A stretch of DNA of 64,000 nucleotides from assembly GCF_014696355.1 (NCBI RefSeq), contig NZ_JACJQA010000008.1, forward strand, positions 89,105 through 153,104, given 5' to 3'. Position 1 is the first letter of the stretch; each line of letters begins with the position of its first letter. The notes under the pieces were generated by a model. The model saw only the letters and a program-made list of their open reading frames with translations, searched no databases and was not told where the DNA came from. Source of the stretch: Pseudanabaena sp. FACHB-1998 (GTDB taxonomy: Bacteria > Cyanobacteriota > Cyanobacteriia > Pseudanabaenales > Pseudanabaenaceae). The translations under genes and the position numbers were made by a program. This document shows positions 20,112 through 28,216 of this stretch, piece by piece.

Positions 20112-20144
20112 AAAGCACTAAATGGCGTAGCCATTTAGTGCTTT
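20112..20144. repeat. Palindrome after cobO
   Basis: Arms AAAGCACTAAATGGC and its complement around a GTA centre, 4 bp beyond the cobO stop. It has the same AAAGCxCxAAATG...GCTTTGG format as the hairpins after rimM and after glutamate synthase. Confidence 0.65.
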
Positions 20145-20148
20145 GGTA

Positions 20149-20757
20149 TTAGAATTCTATACCTGCTTGAGCTTTAATGCCTTGCTCTCGAAAAGGATGT
20201 TTGACAAGTTCCATTCTGGTGACTAAATCGGCAACTTCGATTAATTCCGCAGGCGCACCTCGCCCAGTCAAAATTACGTGAGAATCAGCAGGTTTTTCTT
20301 TTAAACCAGCAATTACAGTTTCGACATCCAGATAACCTAGCTTGAGGGCAATATTCACTTCATCTAGTAGAACTAACCTATATTCAGGATTCTTGATGTA
20401 ATTAAGTCCCTCTTCCCATGCTTCTCTAGTTTTGGCAATATCGCGATCGCGGTCTTGAGTTTCCCATGTAAAGCCTTCGCCAAGAGCCTTAAAAACCAGT
20501 TGATCTTGCCACATTTCAAAAATTTTCTTTTCCGCAGGCTCCCACGCACCTTTAATGAACTGGATGATCGCCACTTTATAACCATGCCCTAGCGATCGCA
20601 ACACCATTCCTAAAGCGGCTGTAGTTTTGCCCTTACCATCACCCGTATTGACAATAATCAGCCCCTTTTCCAGATTACGTTCCGCAATTCTCTGATGTTG
20701 CACCTCTTGGCGGCGTTGCATTTTGACGCGATGCTGTTCGGCAGTAAGTTCAGTCAT
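20149..20757 (-). CDS. cobO: Cob(I)yrinic acid a,c-diamide adenosyltransferase
   Basis: Adds the adenosyl group to the cobalt of corrinoids, a step to coenzyme B12 (also named BtuR/CobA in enterics). The P-loop GDGKGKTTAALG is near residue 40, with the family motifs IIQFIKGAW, RLVLLDEVNIAL near 127 and LTGRGAP near 163. It is of typical length at 202 residues, with an N-terminal basic helix. It is flanked by palindromes on both sides and is not next to other cob genes. No cobalamin-riboswitch box is visible upstream. Confidence 0.92.
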   Translation of the reverse strand: MTELTAEQHRVKMQRRQEVQHQRIAERNLEKGLIIVNTGDGKGKTTAALGMVLRSLGHGYKVAIIQFIKGAWEPAEKKIFEMWQDQLVFKALGEGFTWETQDRDRDIAKTREAWEEGLNYIKNPEYRLVLLDEVNIALKLGYLDVETVIAGLKEKPADSHVILTGRGAPAELIEVADLVTRMELVKHPFREQGIKAQAGIEF

Positions 20758-20773
20758 AGGGATTTTTTGTAAG

Positions 20774-20826
20774 TGGTTTGTAGAGTTATTTCCCCACCTT
20801 CGGCGGGAAAATAACTCTACAAACCA
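20774..20826. repeat. Long palindrome upstream of cobO
   Basis: Arms TGGTTTGTAGAGTTATTT and complement, with a GC-rich centre containing CCACCTTCGGCGGG. It lies within 20 bp of the cobO start codon on its 5' side, so it would be in the promoter or leader of cobO. Confidence 0.7.
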
Positions 20827-20847
20827 GCATTTTAGAGCTTAATATGC

Positions 20848-20904
20848 CCAAGGTATAGCAGTTTTTGTTTTACCTACGGTAAAACAAAAACTGCTATACC
20901 TTGG
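20848..20904. repeat. Perfect 57-bp palindrome before the Ca2+/H+ antiporter
   Basis: Arms CCAAGGTATAGCAGTTTTTG and beyond (24+ bp) with centre TACCTACGGTA. It lies between the divergent cobO and antiporter genes. A potential TTG start for the antiporter (20901) falls inside its right arm, which argues for the downstream ATG as the true start. Confidence 0.8.
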
Positions 20905-20936
20905 TATATTTACCCTTGACGCTACAACGGCTGATT

Positions 20937-22019
20937 ATGATTAAAAAAATCTTTTCCTTTGGTTTGCTTGCGTTTGTGCCGATTTCCATCGTAGGTCACT
21001 TACTCGGATGGGACCCTACACTTATATTTGTAACCTCAGCGATCGCTATTTTGCCCTTAGCGGGTTGGCTGAGTACTGCCACCGAGGAGATTGCTGTAGT
21101 TTTGGGGCCATCTTGGGGAGGTTTGCTAAATGCGACCTTTGGCAATGCAACGGAATTAATCATCGCGATCGTGGCTCTAAATGCAGGATTTACGGGTGTT
21201 GTCAAAGCGAGTATTACAGGCTCAATTATTGGCAACCTCTTATTAGTGATGGGTTTATCCATGTTTTTGGGCGGACTACGTTATAAAGAGCAAGAGTTTC
21301 AGCCAACTATGGCGCGATTAAATGCTTCGGTAATGAATTTGGCGGTAATTGCCATTTTGCTACCGACGGCGGCTAATTTTACCTCTGAAGGAATCAGTCC
21401 AGAGATTTTACAAAAACTGTCGCTTTCTGTAGCGATCGTCTTAATTATTGTCTATTGTCTAACGCTCCTATTCTCCATGAAAACCCATGCGTATCTCTAT
21501 GATGTGGGCAAATCAGAAGCTGATGATGCGGAGGCTGCGGAGGGTCATCCACAGAATGTCAATCTCCCTTTGTGGATTGCTGTTCTCTTGGGGGTTACGG
21601 TGCTAGTCGCTTTCGAGTCAGAACTTTTAGTGGGTACTTTGGAATCTGCAACTGCTCAGCTAGGGTTAACGGAGCTATTTACTGGGGTTATCCTTTTGCC
21701 GATTATTGGGAATGCTGCCGAACATACCACGGCGATCACGGTGGCAATGAAAAACAAAATGGAACTATCTGTATCAGTTGCCGTAGGTTCCAGTATGCAA
21801 ATTGCGCTTTTTGTTGCCCCTGCTCTGGTAATTGTGGGTTGGTTTCTCGGTAAACCGATGGATTTAAATTTTAATCCCTTTGAGTTAGTGGCTGTAGCCG
21901 TAGCCGTCCTCATTGCTAATTCGATTAGTTCTGATGGGCGATCGAATTGGCTGGAGGGTTCTTTGCTAGTCGCAACCTATGCCATTTTGGGCTTTGCTTT
22001 CTATTTTCAACCTGTTTAA
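20937..22019 (+). CDS. Calcium/proton antiporter
   Basis: A CaCA-superfamily exchanger of the CAX type, about 360 residues with 10-11 membrane helices. Both alpha-repeat signatures are present: GNATELIIAIVAL near residue 63 and GNAAEHTTAITVAMKNKM near 258, with the acidic residues that bind calcium. A short acidic loop (KSEADDAEAAEGH) lies between the halves, as in CAX proteins. ATG 20937 (MIKKIFSF) is chosen; the frame opens earlier at a TTG inside the palindrome at 20848-20904. It exports Ca2+ from the cytoplasm. Confidence 0.9.
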   Translation: MIKKIFSFGLLAFVPISIVGHLLGWDPTLIFVTSAIAILPLAGWLSTATEEIAVVLGPSWGGLLNATFGNATELIIAIVALNAGFTGVVKASITGSIIGNLLLVMGLSMFLGGLRYKEQEFQPTMARLNASVMNLAVIAILLPTAANFTSEGISPEILQKLSLSVAIVLIIVYCLTLLFSMKTHAYLYDVGKSEADDAEAAEGHPQNVNLPLWIAVLLGVTVLVAFESELLVGTLESATAQLGLTELFTGVILLPIIGNAAEHTTAITVAMKNKMELSVSVAVGSSMQIALFVAPALVIVGWFLGKPMDLNFNPFELVAVAVAVLIANSISSDGRSNWLEGSLLVATYAILGFAFYFQPV

Positions 22020-22112
22020 CGCTAGTGGCGGCACTTTGCGCTTAATTTTTTTGTAGTTCATTTAATCGAAAACAAGCAAAAGAAAGGCAACGCTTCGCGT
22101 TTCTTTTCTTAA

Positions 22113-22162
22113 AGCCGAAGAAGCGAGTGGCGGCGCGAAGCGCCGTCACTCGCTTCTTCGGT
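22113..22162. repeat. Hairpin core of the MITE-like family (copy G)
   Basis: Arms CCGAAGAAGCGAGTGGCGGC and complement with one mismatch and a GCGAAGC centre. It resembles the central stem of the MITE-like copies but lacks the outer arms. It ends at the stop codon of the secreted hypothetical gene (22163). A weaker hairpin of the same style (AAAGAAA...TTTCTTT around CGCTTCGCG) lies just before, at about 22078-22109. Confidence 0.6.
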
Positions 22163-23542
22163 TTACTGGAGATATTGACTAATCTCTGCCACTGTAACCG
22201 CTTCCTGAGAATCACTAGGAATATCCACTACAATTAAATATCCTTCAACTTTCCCTTTGCCGACCCTGTTTAGAGCATCAAGAATCCTTGGCATATCAGC
22301 CTTGACTAAACTACCGCGATTATCATAAATTTCCAGTGCCGATAGACATCCCAAGGTCGCATTCCATGTAAAGTTTTTAGAACTTACTACTGCCGACTTA
22401 TTACGGAAGAAGTCGATCGCTGCACCACTGCCATGAATCCTAAAAAGCGATCGCCCGACATTTCCCGCCCAATAGGTCTGTTGGATGGGTGCATAATTTC
22501 GCCATGAAGGAGGTAACAGGGCTTGATAGGCTTTCAAATTTCCTGTGAATTTACCTTTCTGATTGGGCAAAAAGGAATTCACTCCATCTTCAAATGGCAC
22601 AAATAAATTTACTAAAGAGAACTGCCCATAGGCATGGAAAAACTCATCATCGGGTTGAAGAGAGATTCCTTCCATTCGATAAATACCTTGAGGAGTCCGA
22701 CCATTAGTAAAGTACCAGTCAAGATTTCGTAAAGACTGAAGCAGCAACGAATTTGACCATAGCTGCTTACCCTGCTTCACAAATTTGCCAGTGCGATCCT
22801 TTAGCAAAGAAAGACATAAAACCTCTCGATTAGGGCGACAAAATACATACATATGAGGCTGTTGGGGAGTAATTTGCCATTTTAATAAGTCCCGAAGACT
22901 AGGGATTTGACTGGGTTTAGTTATCGCAAGGCGATCGCTTTGAATCGCTTGTAAGGTCGCCTGTAAATGTAAATCCTGTTGCCACTTCGGAAACCGTTGC
23001 TTTAGGGTGAGACTCAATTGATCAATTTTAGAGGGAGGCATATTTTGCTGAGGCGACTTAGCTAAAGCCGATAAAGAGAGAGCCACCCATTGCGAATCAC
23101 TACTGTAATTAATGGTGCGTAAAAAATATTGTTGGAGTGTGCCATAAATCTCAGGTTTAAGAGTATATAGCTCAGTTCCAACTTGCATCGCCATATCAAT
23201 AATCCCCTTTTGCGGATCACTCAGATTGGGGGCTGTGGTCATTTGTAAAATTTTTTCTAAAGCTTGAACCGCATAAGCATCGTCAGGAGCTAAAACTCCG
23301 ATCGCCCACAGTGAATCTTGCCAATGCGTAGCATTACTTTCATTAACGGGATATTTTTTGAGGTCAAAGCGTCTCGGGTCAGCCTTTTGCTGCTGATCTT
23401 GTATTTGCAAATTTCTGGCTGTCTCCGTGGCTTTAGGTTGGTAGCCGCGAACGGGAGGAGTCTGGGCTTTAACAGGTATCGCAGAACTTGAAGCGACGAA
23501 AAACGCGATCGCTGCTAAAGCGCTAGACATTAATTGATACAT
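22163..23542 (-). CDS. Secreted hypothetical protein, possible L,D-transpeptidase-like end
   Basis: A 459-residue protein with a clear signal peptide (LMSSALAAIAFFVASSSA, cleavage near residue 27, AQT). The N-terminal 220 residues look helical, resembling a repeat or HEAT-like region, and are followed by a mixed domain. Near residues 370-405 the pattern RIHGSGAAIDFF ... WNATLGCLSALEIYD recalls the HG-G ... S/T-x-GC-x catalytic motif of YkuD L,D-transpeptidases, though the spacing and surrounding sequence are weak. GIYRMEGIS near 302 also fits that fold's strands. I treat the family as unknown and the enzyme idea as a hypothesis. A palindrome sits at its 3' end. Confidence 0.6.
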   Translation of the reverse strand: MYQLMSSALAAIAFFVASSSAIPVKAQTPPVRGYQPKATETARNLQIQDQQQKADPRRFDLKKYPVNESNATHWQDSLWAIGVLAPDDAYAVQALEKILQMTTAPNLSDPQKGIIDMAMQVGTELYTLKPEIYGTLQQYFLRTINYSSDSQWVALSLSALAKSPQQNMPPSKIDQLSLTLKQRFPKWQQDLHLQATLQAIQSDRLAITKPSQIPSLRDLLKWQITPQQPHMYVFCRPNREVLCLSLLKDRTGKFVKQGKQLWSNSLLLQSLRNLDWYFTNGRTPQGIYRMEGISLQPDDEFFHAYGQFSLVNLFVPFEDGVNSFLPNQKGKFTGNLKAYQALLPPSWRNYAPIQQTYWAGNVGRSLFRIHGSGAAIDFFRNKSAVVSSKNFTWNATLGCLSALEIYDNRGSLVKADMPRILDALNRVGKGKVEGYLIVVDIPSDSQEAVTVAEISQYLQ

Positions 23543-23559
23543 AATTTTTGAATAACAAA

Positions 23560-23595
23560 AAATAGGGAAAGCACATTATGCTTTCCCTATTTTAG
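23560..23595 (-). terminator. Terminator of tRNA-Ala gene
   Basis: Arms AAATAGGGAAAGCA and TGCTTTCCCTATTTT-type complement, with flanking A-run and T-run. In the minus direction it begins 3 bp after the tRNA-Ala gene and ends before the secreted-protein gene, fitting an intrinsic terminator for the tRNA transcript. Confidence 0.75.
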
Positions 23596-23597
23596 TA

Positions 23598-23670
23598 TGG
23601 AGCTAAGCGGATTCGAACCGCTGGCCCTCTCAATGCCATTGAGATGCGCTACCAACTGCGCTATAGCCCC
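23598..23670 (-). tRNA. tRNA-Ala (anticodon GGC)
   Basis: Read on the minus strand, it begins GGGGCTATAGCGCAGTTGGT and ends with TAGCTCCA. The acceptor stem pairs GGGGCTA with TAGCTCC (one G-U). The D-arm AGCGCAGTTGGTAGCGC and the T-arm GGTTCGAATCC are standard. The anticodon stem TCTCA/TGAGA holds loop ATGGCAT with anticodon GGC, which reads GCC codons as alanine. CCA is not encoded. Length is 73 nt with no intron. Confidence 0.95.
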
Positions 23671-23759
23671 TTACTCAATAACTTAGGTTTTCATTTTAGT
23701 AACTACCTAAATCATCAGCTTGTCTAAGATATCCTAAACTAAATTTAATGTCAAACATT

Positions 23760-23858
23760 TATAGCTGTGTTCACTAGCATTAGAACACATCAAAACCCAA
23801 GAAACGAGTGGCGGCGCTTCGCGCCGCCACTCGTTTCTTGGGCTTTGCAAAAGCTATA
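23760..23858. repeat. MITE-like fold-back element (copy A, right arm deleted)
   Basis: Begins TATAGCTGTGTTCACTAGCA, continues with TAGAACACATCAAAACCCAA, then the central stem GAAACGAGTGGCGGCG and complement. It ends GCAAAAGCTATA. The right outer arm lacks the GTGTCCTAACA segment seen in copies B-D, so it is internally shortened there. It lies between the tRNA-Ala gene and rpmB. Confidence 0.7.
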
Positions 23859-24030
23859 TATAGGTTTTCGCAAAGTTCAAGCTCTCATCCTGTAAAATGT
23901 ATGAATTAATTCTGATCATGAAATCGATTTTTATAATTAGAAGTGCTGACAAAATTTTTATGGGATTGCCGAAGAATGCTTTGAGGTTGTAATATGATTA
24001 GCTGGACTGAAAAAATAGGAGACTAGTACT

Positions 24031-24267
24031 ATGAGTCGCGTATGCCAACTAACAGGCAAAAAAGCCAATAATGCCGTATCGATTTCTTTCTCACACAAAC
24101 GCCATAAGCACTTACAACACGTAAACTTACAAGATAAGAGAATTTGGTGGGAAGAAGGAAAGCGTTTTGTAAAATTACAAATTTCTACCAAAGCAATCAA
24201 GACTTTGCAAAAGAAAGGGCTTGCTGCATTTGCTAAGGAAGCTGGACTTGATCTCCGCAAATTCTAA
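24031..24267 (+). CDS. rpmB: 50S ribosomal protein L28
   Basis: A 78-residue basic protein of the large subunit. It starts [15 protein letters not shown], the L28 signature, and contains [16 protein letters not shown] and [23 protein letters not shown] in the family order. The bacterial zinc-binding CXXC set is not complete, as in many cyanobacterial versions. A terminator overlaps the 5' side of the next gene, tyrA. Confidence 0.96.
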   Translation: MSRVCQLTGKKANNAVSISFSHKRHKHLQHVNLQDKRIWWEEGKRFVKLQISTKAIKTLQKKGLAAFAKEAGLDLRKF

Positions 24268-24275
24268 ATATGCAA

Positions 24276-24303
24276 ATAAAGGGGCGCAAAGCGCCCCTTT
24301 ATT
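24276..24303 (+). terminator. Terminator after rpmB
   Basis: Arms AATAAAGGGGCGC and GCGCCCCTTTATT around a short AAA centre, immediately 3' of rpmB. A false extension of the tyrA open frame (ATG at 24270) runs through this hairpin. Confidence 0.75.
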
Positions 24304-24317
24304 GCGTGGGAGACTAT

Positions 24318-25223
24318 ATGAACATTGGCATTGTGGGACTGGGATTAATTGGTGGTTCGTTAGGTTTAGATCTTCTCGCTGCAAATCAAGACTCTAAACA
24401 AGATTCAGAAATAAATTCACAACAAAATAATTATGTATGGGGTCTCAGTCGCAATCCTGAAACCTGTAAACAAGGCGAGGCGATCGCCGCCGTAAATATT
24501 GCCGATACAGATATTGAGAATATTCCCGATCGCATTCTGGCGCAAACAGATCTAGTCGTCATCTGTACGCCGATCGCGGCGATCTTGCCCACACTTACGG
24601 CGATCGCGCCCAAACTACCGAGCCATGTGATTTTTACGGATGTTGGTTCGGTGAAGGCGGCGATCGTGGAACCTGCATCCACAATTTGTTCAGAGTTCGG
24701 GCAAAGATTTATCGGTAGTCATCCAATGGCAGGCACAGCATTTCAAGGAATCTTAGCCGCCGAAAGAAATTTATTTCAAAATCGTCCCTGTGTAGTTACG
24801 CCTAGTGAAGATCTTGAAGCTTTGGAAAAAGTGCGATCGCTTTGGCAATCTGTGGGCATGAGAGTCTTTGAATGTAGTCCCGCAGAGCATGATCGGGCAG
24901 TAGCCATGATTAGTCATGCACCTGTGATGATTAGCGCCAGTTTAATTGCTGCTTGCCAACAGGAAAATGATGTCAAAGTTTTAAACCTAGCGCAAACTTT
25001 GGCTAGTTCAGGCTTCCGTGATACCAGCCGTGTGGGTGGTGGCAATCCTGAACTGGGACGGCTGATGGCGGAATATAATCAGTCGGCGGTATTGCGATCG
25101 CTCTACGCTTATCGGCAAACTTTGCAGAAAGTAATCAATTTAATTGAAGATCAACAATGGGATCAGCTAGAAGATTTCCTTGCTAAGACTCAACGCGATC
25201 GCCCCTTCTATGTCCCTGAATAG
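24318..25223 (+). CDS. tyrA: Prephenate/arogenate dehydrogenase
   Basis: Oxidative decarboxylation of prephenate or arogenate in tyrosine synthesis; cyanobacterial enzymes usually prefer arogenate and NADP. The Rossmann motif GIVGLGLIGGSLGLDL opens the protein, with VIFTDVGSVKAAIV near residue 120 and IGSHPMAGT near 135. The helical C-terminal dimer domain holds HDRAVAMISHAPVM. No ACT domain is fused. An ATG at 24318 is chosen since the earlier one (24270) lies in the rpmB terminator. Length is about 301 residues. Confidence 0.92.
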   Translation: MNIGIVGLGLIGGSLGLDLLAANQDSKQDSEINSQQNNYVWGLSRNPETCKQGEAIAAVNIADTDIENIPDRILAQTDLVVICTPIAAILPTLTAIAPKLPSHVIFTDVGSVKAAIVEPASTICSEFGQRFIGSHPMAGTAFQGILAAERNLFQNRPCVVTPSEDLEALEKVRSLWQSVGMRVFECSPAEHDRAVAMISHAPVMISASLIAACQQENDVKVLNLAQTLASSGFRDTSRVGGGNPELGRLMAEYNQSAVLRSLYAYRQTLQKVINLIEDQQWDQLEDFLAKTQRDRPFYVPE

Positions 25224-25262
25224 AAATTTTACAAATATGGCAAAGCCCCACTTTTAAAATTT

Positions 25263-26954
25263 TTATTCAGCAAGATTATCGATTTTTTCGCGGATGGAGA
25301 GTTGAACTAAGGCACGAATTAGGGATAGTCCAGAGAAACCAGCCCCCATAAAGGCGGCGATCGCCCAACCACTATAATTTCCCGCAACCCCGACCAATAA
25401 CACCGCCCCCGCTAAAGCAAGAAACCCTGTTAGACAGGCATAGATTAGCGCCTTGACTGCAATATTGATCCGCTTGAGAGTGCGATCGCTTTCGGAAGAC
25501 TTTACCTGAATCATTAACTCGCCTCGCTCGATCCTTTCCTCCAAACGTTCGAGCAGAATCTCCATACGACTAGGCTTATTGAGTTGATAGACCAAAAACT
25601 CCTTAGCCTGTTGAGCTAAGGCTCCCAAAGTATTGCCCCGTCCTCTGGTCAGGACAATACTTTTGACAAAGGGCTGAGCCGCCGTCGAAAAATTATATTC
25701 AGGATCGAGAATCCGCGCAATTCCATCGAGGGTGGTTAGAGATTTAAGCAAATAGGTCATCTGGGGCGGCAGGCGAAAAGGCTGTTTCTCAAAAATGGAG
25801 ACAACTTCGCCTTTAATCTGCTCAAATTCGTAAATATTGACAGGTCTTTCGGTAAAGCGATCTAAGACAAATTTCAACATCCGTTTGACGGGACTCATAT
25901 CGGCGATCGGCTCAATGAAGCCCATACTCATCAAGGTGTCCACAACCTCATTCGTGTCCTTTCGCAATACCGCAAAGAAGGTCTTTACCATTTGATCCTT
26001 TGCCATGGTTTTGACTTCTGCCATCATGCCATAGTCGTAGAAGATCAAACTTCCGTCAGGACTCACGGCAAGATTTCCGGGATGGGGATCGGCATGAAAG
26101 AAGCCATCTTGCAAAAGTTGCTTCAGATAGCAGCAAATTCCTAATTGATTAATTTCTTTAGGATTTAACCCGCAAGCTTCTAGAGCTTGGCGATCGTCTA
26201 CTTTAATCCCCGGCACATATTCCAGCGTCAAAACCATTTCGGTAGAATAATCCCAATAAACTTTGGGGACAACAATTCTTGGGTAACCCTCAAAATTTTT
26301 GCGGAAGCGATCGGCATTACGTCCTTCTATGCCATAGTCAATTTCTTGATAAAGAACCGTGAAAAATTCTTGATAAATTCCTTGTAAATTCTGTCTGCGC
26401 GTCCAAGGGAAGTAGCGATCTAAGACTTTTAGGAGCTTCCCCACCGCCAGCAAATCTAGGTCAAATAGTTTTTTTAACCCCGGGCGTTGAACTTTTACGA
26501 CTACATCCTCGCCCGTATAGAGGACAGCACGATGTACTTGACCCAGACTGGCTGCGGCTAGAGGTATATCATCAAAATCGCGATATATCGTATACAGCGA
26601 TTTACCTAGTTCTAATTCGATGATCTCCCGTGCTTCTTTAGCACTAAAGGCGGGAACTTTATCTTGTAATTGCGATAAAGTCCCGATATATTCGGGAGGT
26701 AAAAGATCCACACGGGTAGAGAGCGACTGCCCAATTTTGATAAATGTCGGCCCAAGTTCCAGCATGTTCTGGACTAGCCATTCGGCTCTTTTGCTGCGAG
26801 TGCGTGAGGTGTTGTCTTGCCAAAACTTGTCCCACCACAAAAAAAACAGAAATGTAAAAGCTGCTAAAAACACTTCCCGTTGTCGGGCGAGGGAAGAGCT
26901 TTTATTCCTTTGCCAGCGTAGCTTTTTTCGAGGTAGTTGGGCGATCGCAGACAT
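25263..26954 (-). CDS. ABC1/UbiB-family protein kinase-like protein
   Basis: A 563-residue member of the ADCK/UbiB/AarF atypical kinase family. It has the KxGQ-containing helix (FIKIGQSLSTR near residue 70), the A-rich loop AAASLGQVHRA, the lysine in DVVVKVQRPG, the catalytic segment FHADPHPGNLAV near 290 and the metal-binding FYDYGMMAE. Two membrane helices lie at the C-terminus (about 500-523 and 528-550). Cyanobacteria and plastids carry several such proteins, linked to quinone and tocopherol metabolism, but the role of this one is not readable. Confidence 0.9.
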   Translation of the reverse strand: MSAIAQLPRKKLRWQRNKSSSLARQREVFLAAFTFLFFLWWDKFWQDNTSRTRSKRAEWLVQNMLELGPTFIKIGQSLSTRVDLLPPEYIGTLSQLQDKVPAFSAKEAREIIELELGKSLYTIYRDFDDIPLAAASLGQVHRAVLYTGEDVVVKVQRPGLKKLFDLDLLAVGKLLKVLDRYFPWTRRQNLQGIYQEFFTVLYQEIDYGIEGRNADRFRKNFEGYPRIVVPKVYWDYSTEMVLTLEYVPGIKVDDRQALEACGLNPKEINQLGICCYLKQLLQDGFFHADPHPGNLAVSPDGSLIFYDYGMMAEVKTMAKDQMVKTFFAVLRKDTNEVVDTLMSMGFIEPIADMSPVKRMLKFVLDRFTERPVNIYEFEQIKGEVVSIFEKQPFRLPPQMTYLLKSLTTLDGIARILDPEYNFSTAAQPFVKSIVLTRGRGNTLGALAQQAKEFLVYQLNKPSRMEILLERLEERIERGELMIQVKSSESDRTLKRINIAVKALIYACLTGFLALAGAVLLVGVAGNYSGWAIAAFMGAGFSGLSLIRALVQLSIREKIDNLAE

Positions 26955-27445
26955 ATTGTGATGGTGATAGCAATACTAACTAGTATGGCTGTGTTTATAT
27001 TAGCGAATTACCGTACGAATTGCAGCCCAAATTACATCTGTTTATTTTTAGAGCGCGTCTCATGGGTATACAGAAAAAATGGCAAGACTTTGATATGGTT
27101 ATTTTTAAGGGCGATCGCCCACAAGGTTCTAGTCTCATGAACAGTTGTATAAGTTCTCTGAAATGCCGTCACATTTTAAAGAGTTAAAGATTAAACCCAA
27201 TAAGCTTTTTATAGCTATGGTCACTTGCATGAAGACAAATCAAAAACCAAAAAGCGAGTTGTGGTCTTTTGGACTGCAACTCGTCTTTTGGGTTTGTGTC
27301 CTAACAAGAATGACAACAGCTATAGCTTTAAATTAGCCGCAAGAGATGGTAAAGCTATGTCTTGTGTTTTCATAAAACTAATTTCCTGAAATATGACGAG
27401 ATTTCGGTAAATTGATCGGTTCATAACATTTTTAGAGGTAATCCA
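26955..27445. other. Intergenic region with divergent promoters and MITE-like copy
   Basis: About 490 bp between divergent genes. It must contain the promoters of the UbiB-like gene (left) and the signalling operon (right). Apart from the MITE-like copy at 27210-27324 I see only short, implausible open frames and no RNA gene. Confidence 0.5.
27210..27324. repeat. MITE-like fold-back element (copy B)
   Basis: A 115-bp element starting TATAGCTATGGTCACTTGCA and ending GAATGACAACAGCTATA. Outer arms (GACAAATCAAAAACC on the left, GGGTTTGTGTCCTAAC on the right) and the central stem AAAAAGCGAGTTG/CAACTCGTCTTTT are all present but more diverged than in copies C and D. It lies upstream of the four-gene signalling operon. 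Confidence 0.7.
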
Positions 27446-28141
27446 ATGGGTGAAATCACCAGAGATGAAATCCGCGAACGGTTAGGTAATATTGATCAAA
27501 TTCGGGATATCATTTTCGGCGCACATTTGCGCGAATATACCAGTCGTTTAGATAAAGCAGAGTCCGATATTTCTGCGCTTCAGCTTGATGTACGCGATCG
27601 CCTAAATGACCTAAAATCCACCTTAGCTAACGAGTTACGAGCCGCAGTTGAGTCTATTGATAAACGCCTAAAAAGTATTAGTGCGTCTACACAAGAAGAA
27701 ACCGCCGATCTTCGCCAACAGGTCGATCGCATCAATCGTAAATTTACTAGCAGCATTGAATCTCTCGATGAAATTGTTGAGTCTCAGCGAGTCGCGCTCC
27801 GTGATGAACTTGCTCAAACTAGAGAGAGCTTACAAAATGATAATCGCGACTTGCGATCGCTGGTTTTAGAAGAGTTAGATCGCCACTTTTCAATTCTGCG
27901 CGAAGATAAACTTTCTAAAGACGATATGGCTGAACTACTCTTTGAATTGGGGATGAGACTCAAGGGATCGGAGTTTGTGCCTGAGCTACGGGAAGCAGTA
28001 GAGGAGCAAGTTGAAGAAAAATATGAACGGGTAAGCATTTTAAATACTGAGCCTACCTCTAGTACTGGTAGCACACCAAGCTCAGCACCTAGTACCGCCA
28101 AATCCACACCTCGCTCGAGAGCTTCAACACCCAAAGCTTAA
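27446..28141 (+). CDS. Coiled-coil protein, first gene of signalling cluster
   Basis: A 231-residue soluble protein with no recognised catalytic domain. Residues about 25-150 form a long heptad-patterned coiled coil (LDKAESDISALQLDVRDRLN and following). A more structured helical segment (DKLSKDDMAELLFELGMRLKG) comes near 165, and the last 40 residues are a Ser/Thr/Pro/Ala-rich disordered tail. I recall similar proteins in cyanobacteria next to OmpA-domain and small GTPase genes, but know no established function. It is 76 bp upstream of the large OmpA-like gene in the same direction. Confidence 0.7.
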   Translation: MGEITRDEIRERLGNIDQIRDIIFGAHLREYTSRLDKAESDISALQLDVRDRLNDLKSTLANELRAAVESIDKRLKSISASTQEETADLRQQVDRINRKFTSSIESLDEIVESQRVALRDELAQTRESLQNDNRDLRSLVLEELDRHFSILREDKLSKDDMAELLFELGMRLKGSEFVPELREAVEEQVEEKYERVSILNTEPTSSTGSTPSSAPSTAKSTPRSRASTPKA

Positions 28142-28216
28142 GGAACAGATTTTTGAAGCCCAGCTTTGGGCTTCAAAAATTTATAGTATCTAAAACTGTC
28201 ATTCCCTAAATTAGCT

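Noticed and set aside
20760..20850. Cobalamin riboswitch for cobO or cbiQ
   Set aside because: No B12-box-like sequence was found near either gene. The structures there are simple palindromes.
20901..20936. TTG start giving 12 extra residues on the Ca2+/H+ antiporter
   Set aside because: The TTG is inside the right arm of a perfect palindrome and the extra residues are not typical; ATG 20937 fits better.
24270..24317. Extended N-terminus for TyrA from an ATG at 24270
   Set aside because: The extension crosses the rpmB terminator hairpin and lacks homology; the Rossmann motif starts right after ATG 24318.
26937..27336. Two short plus-strand open frames (60-67 codons) before the signalling operon
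   Set aside because: One begins inside the UbiB-like gene in antisense and the other overlaps the MITE-like copy; neither has a convincing start or protein-like composition.
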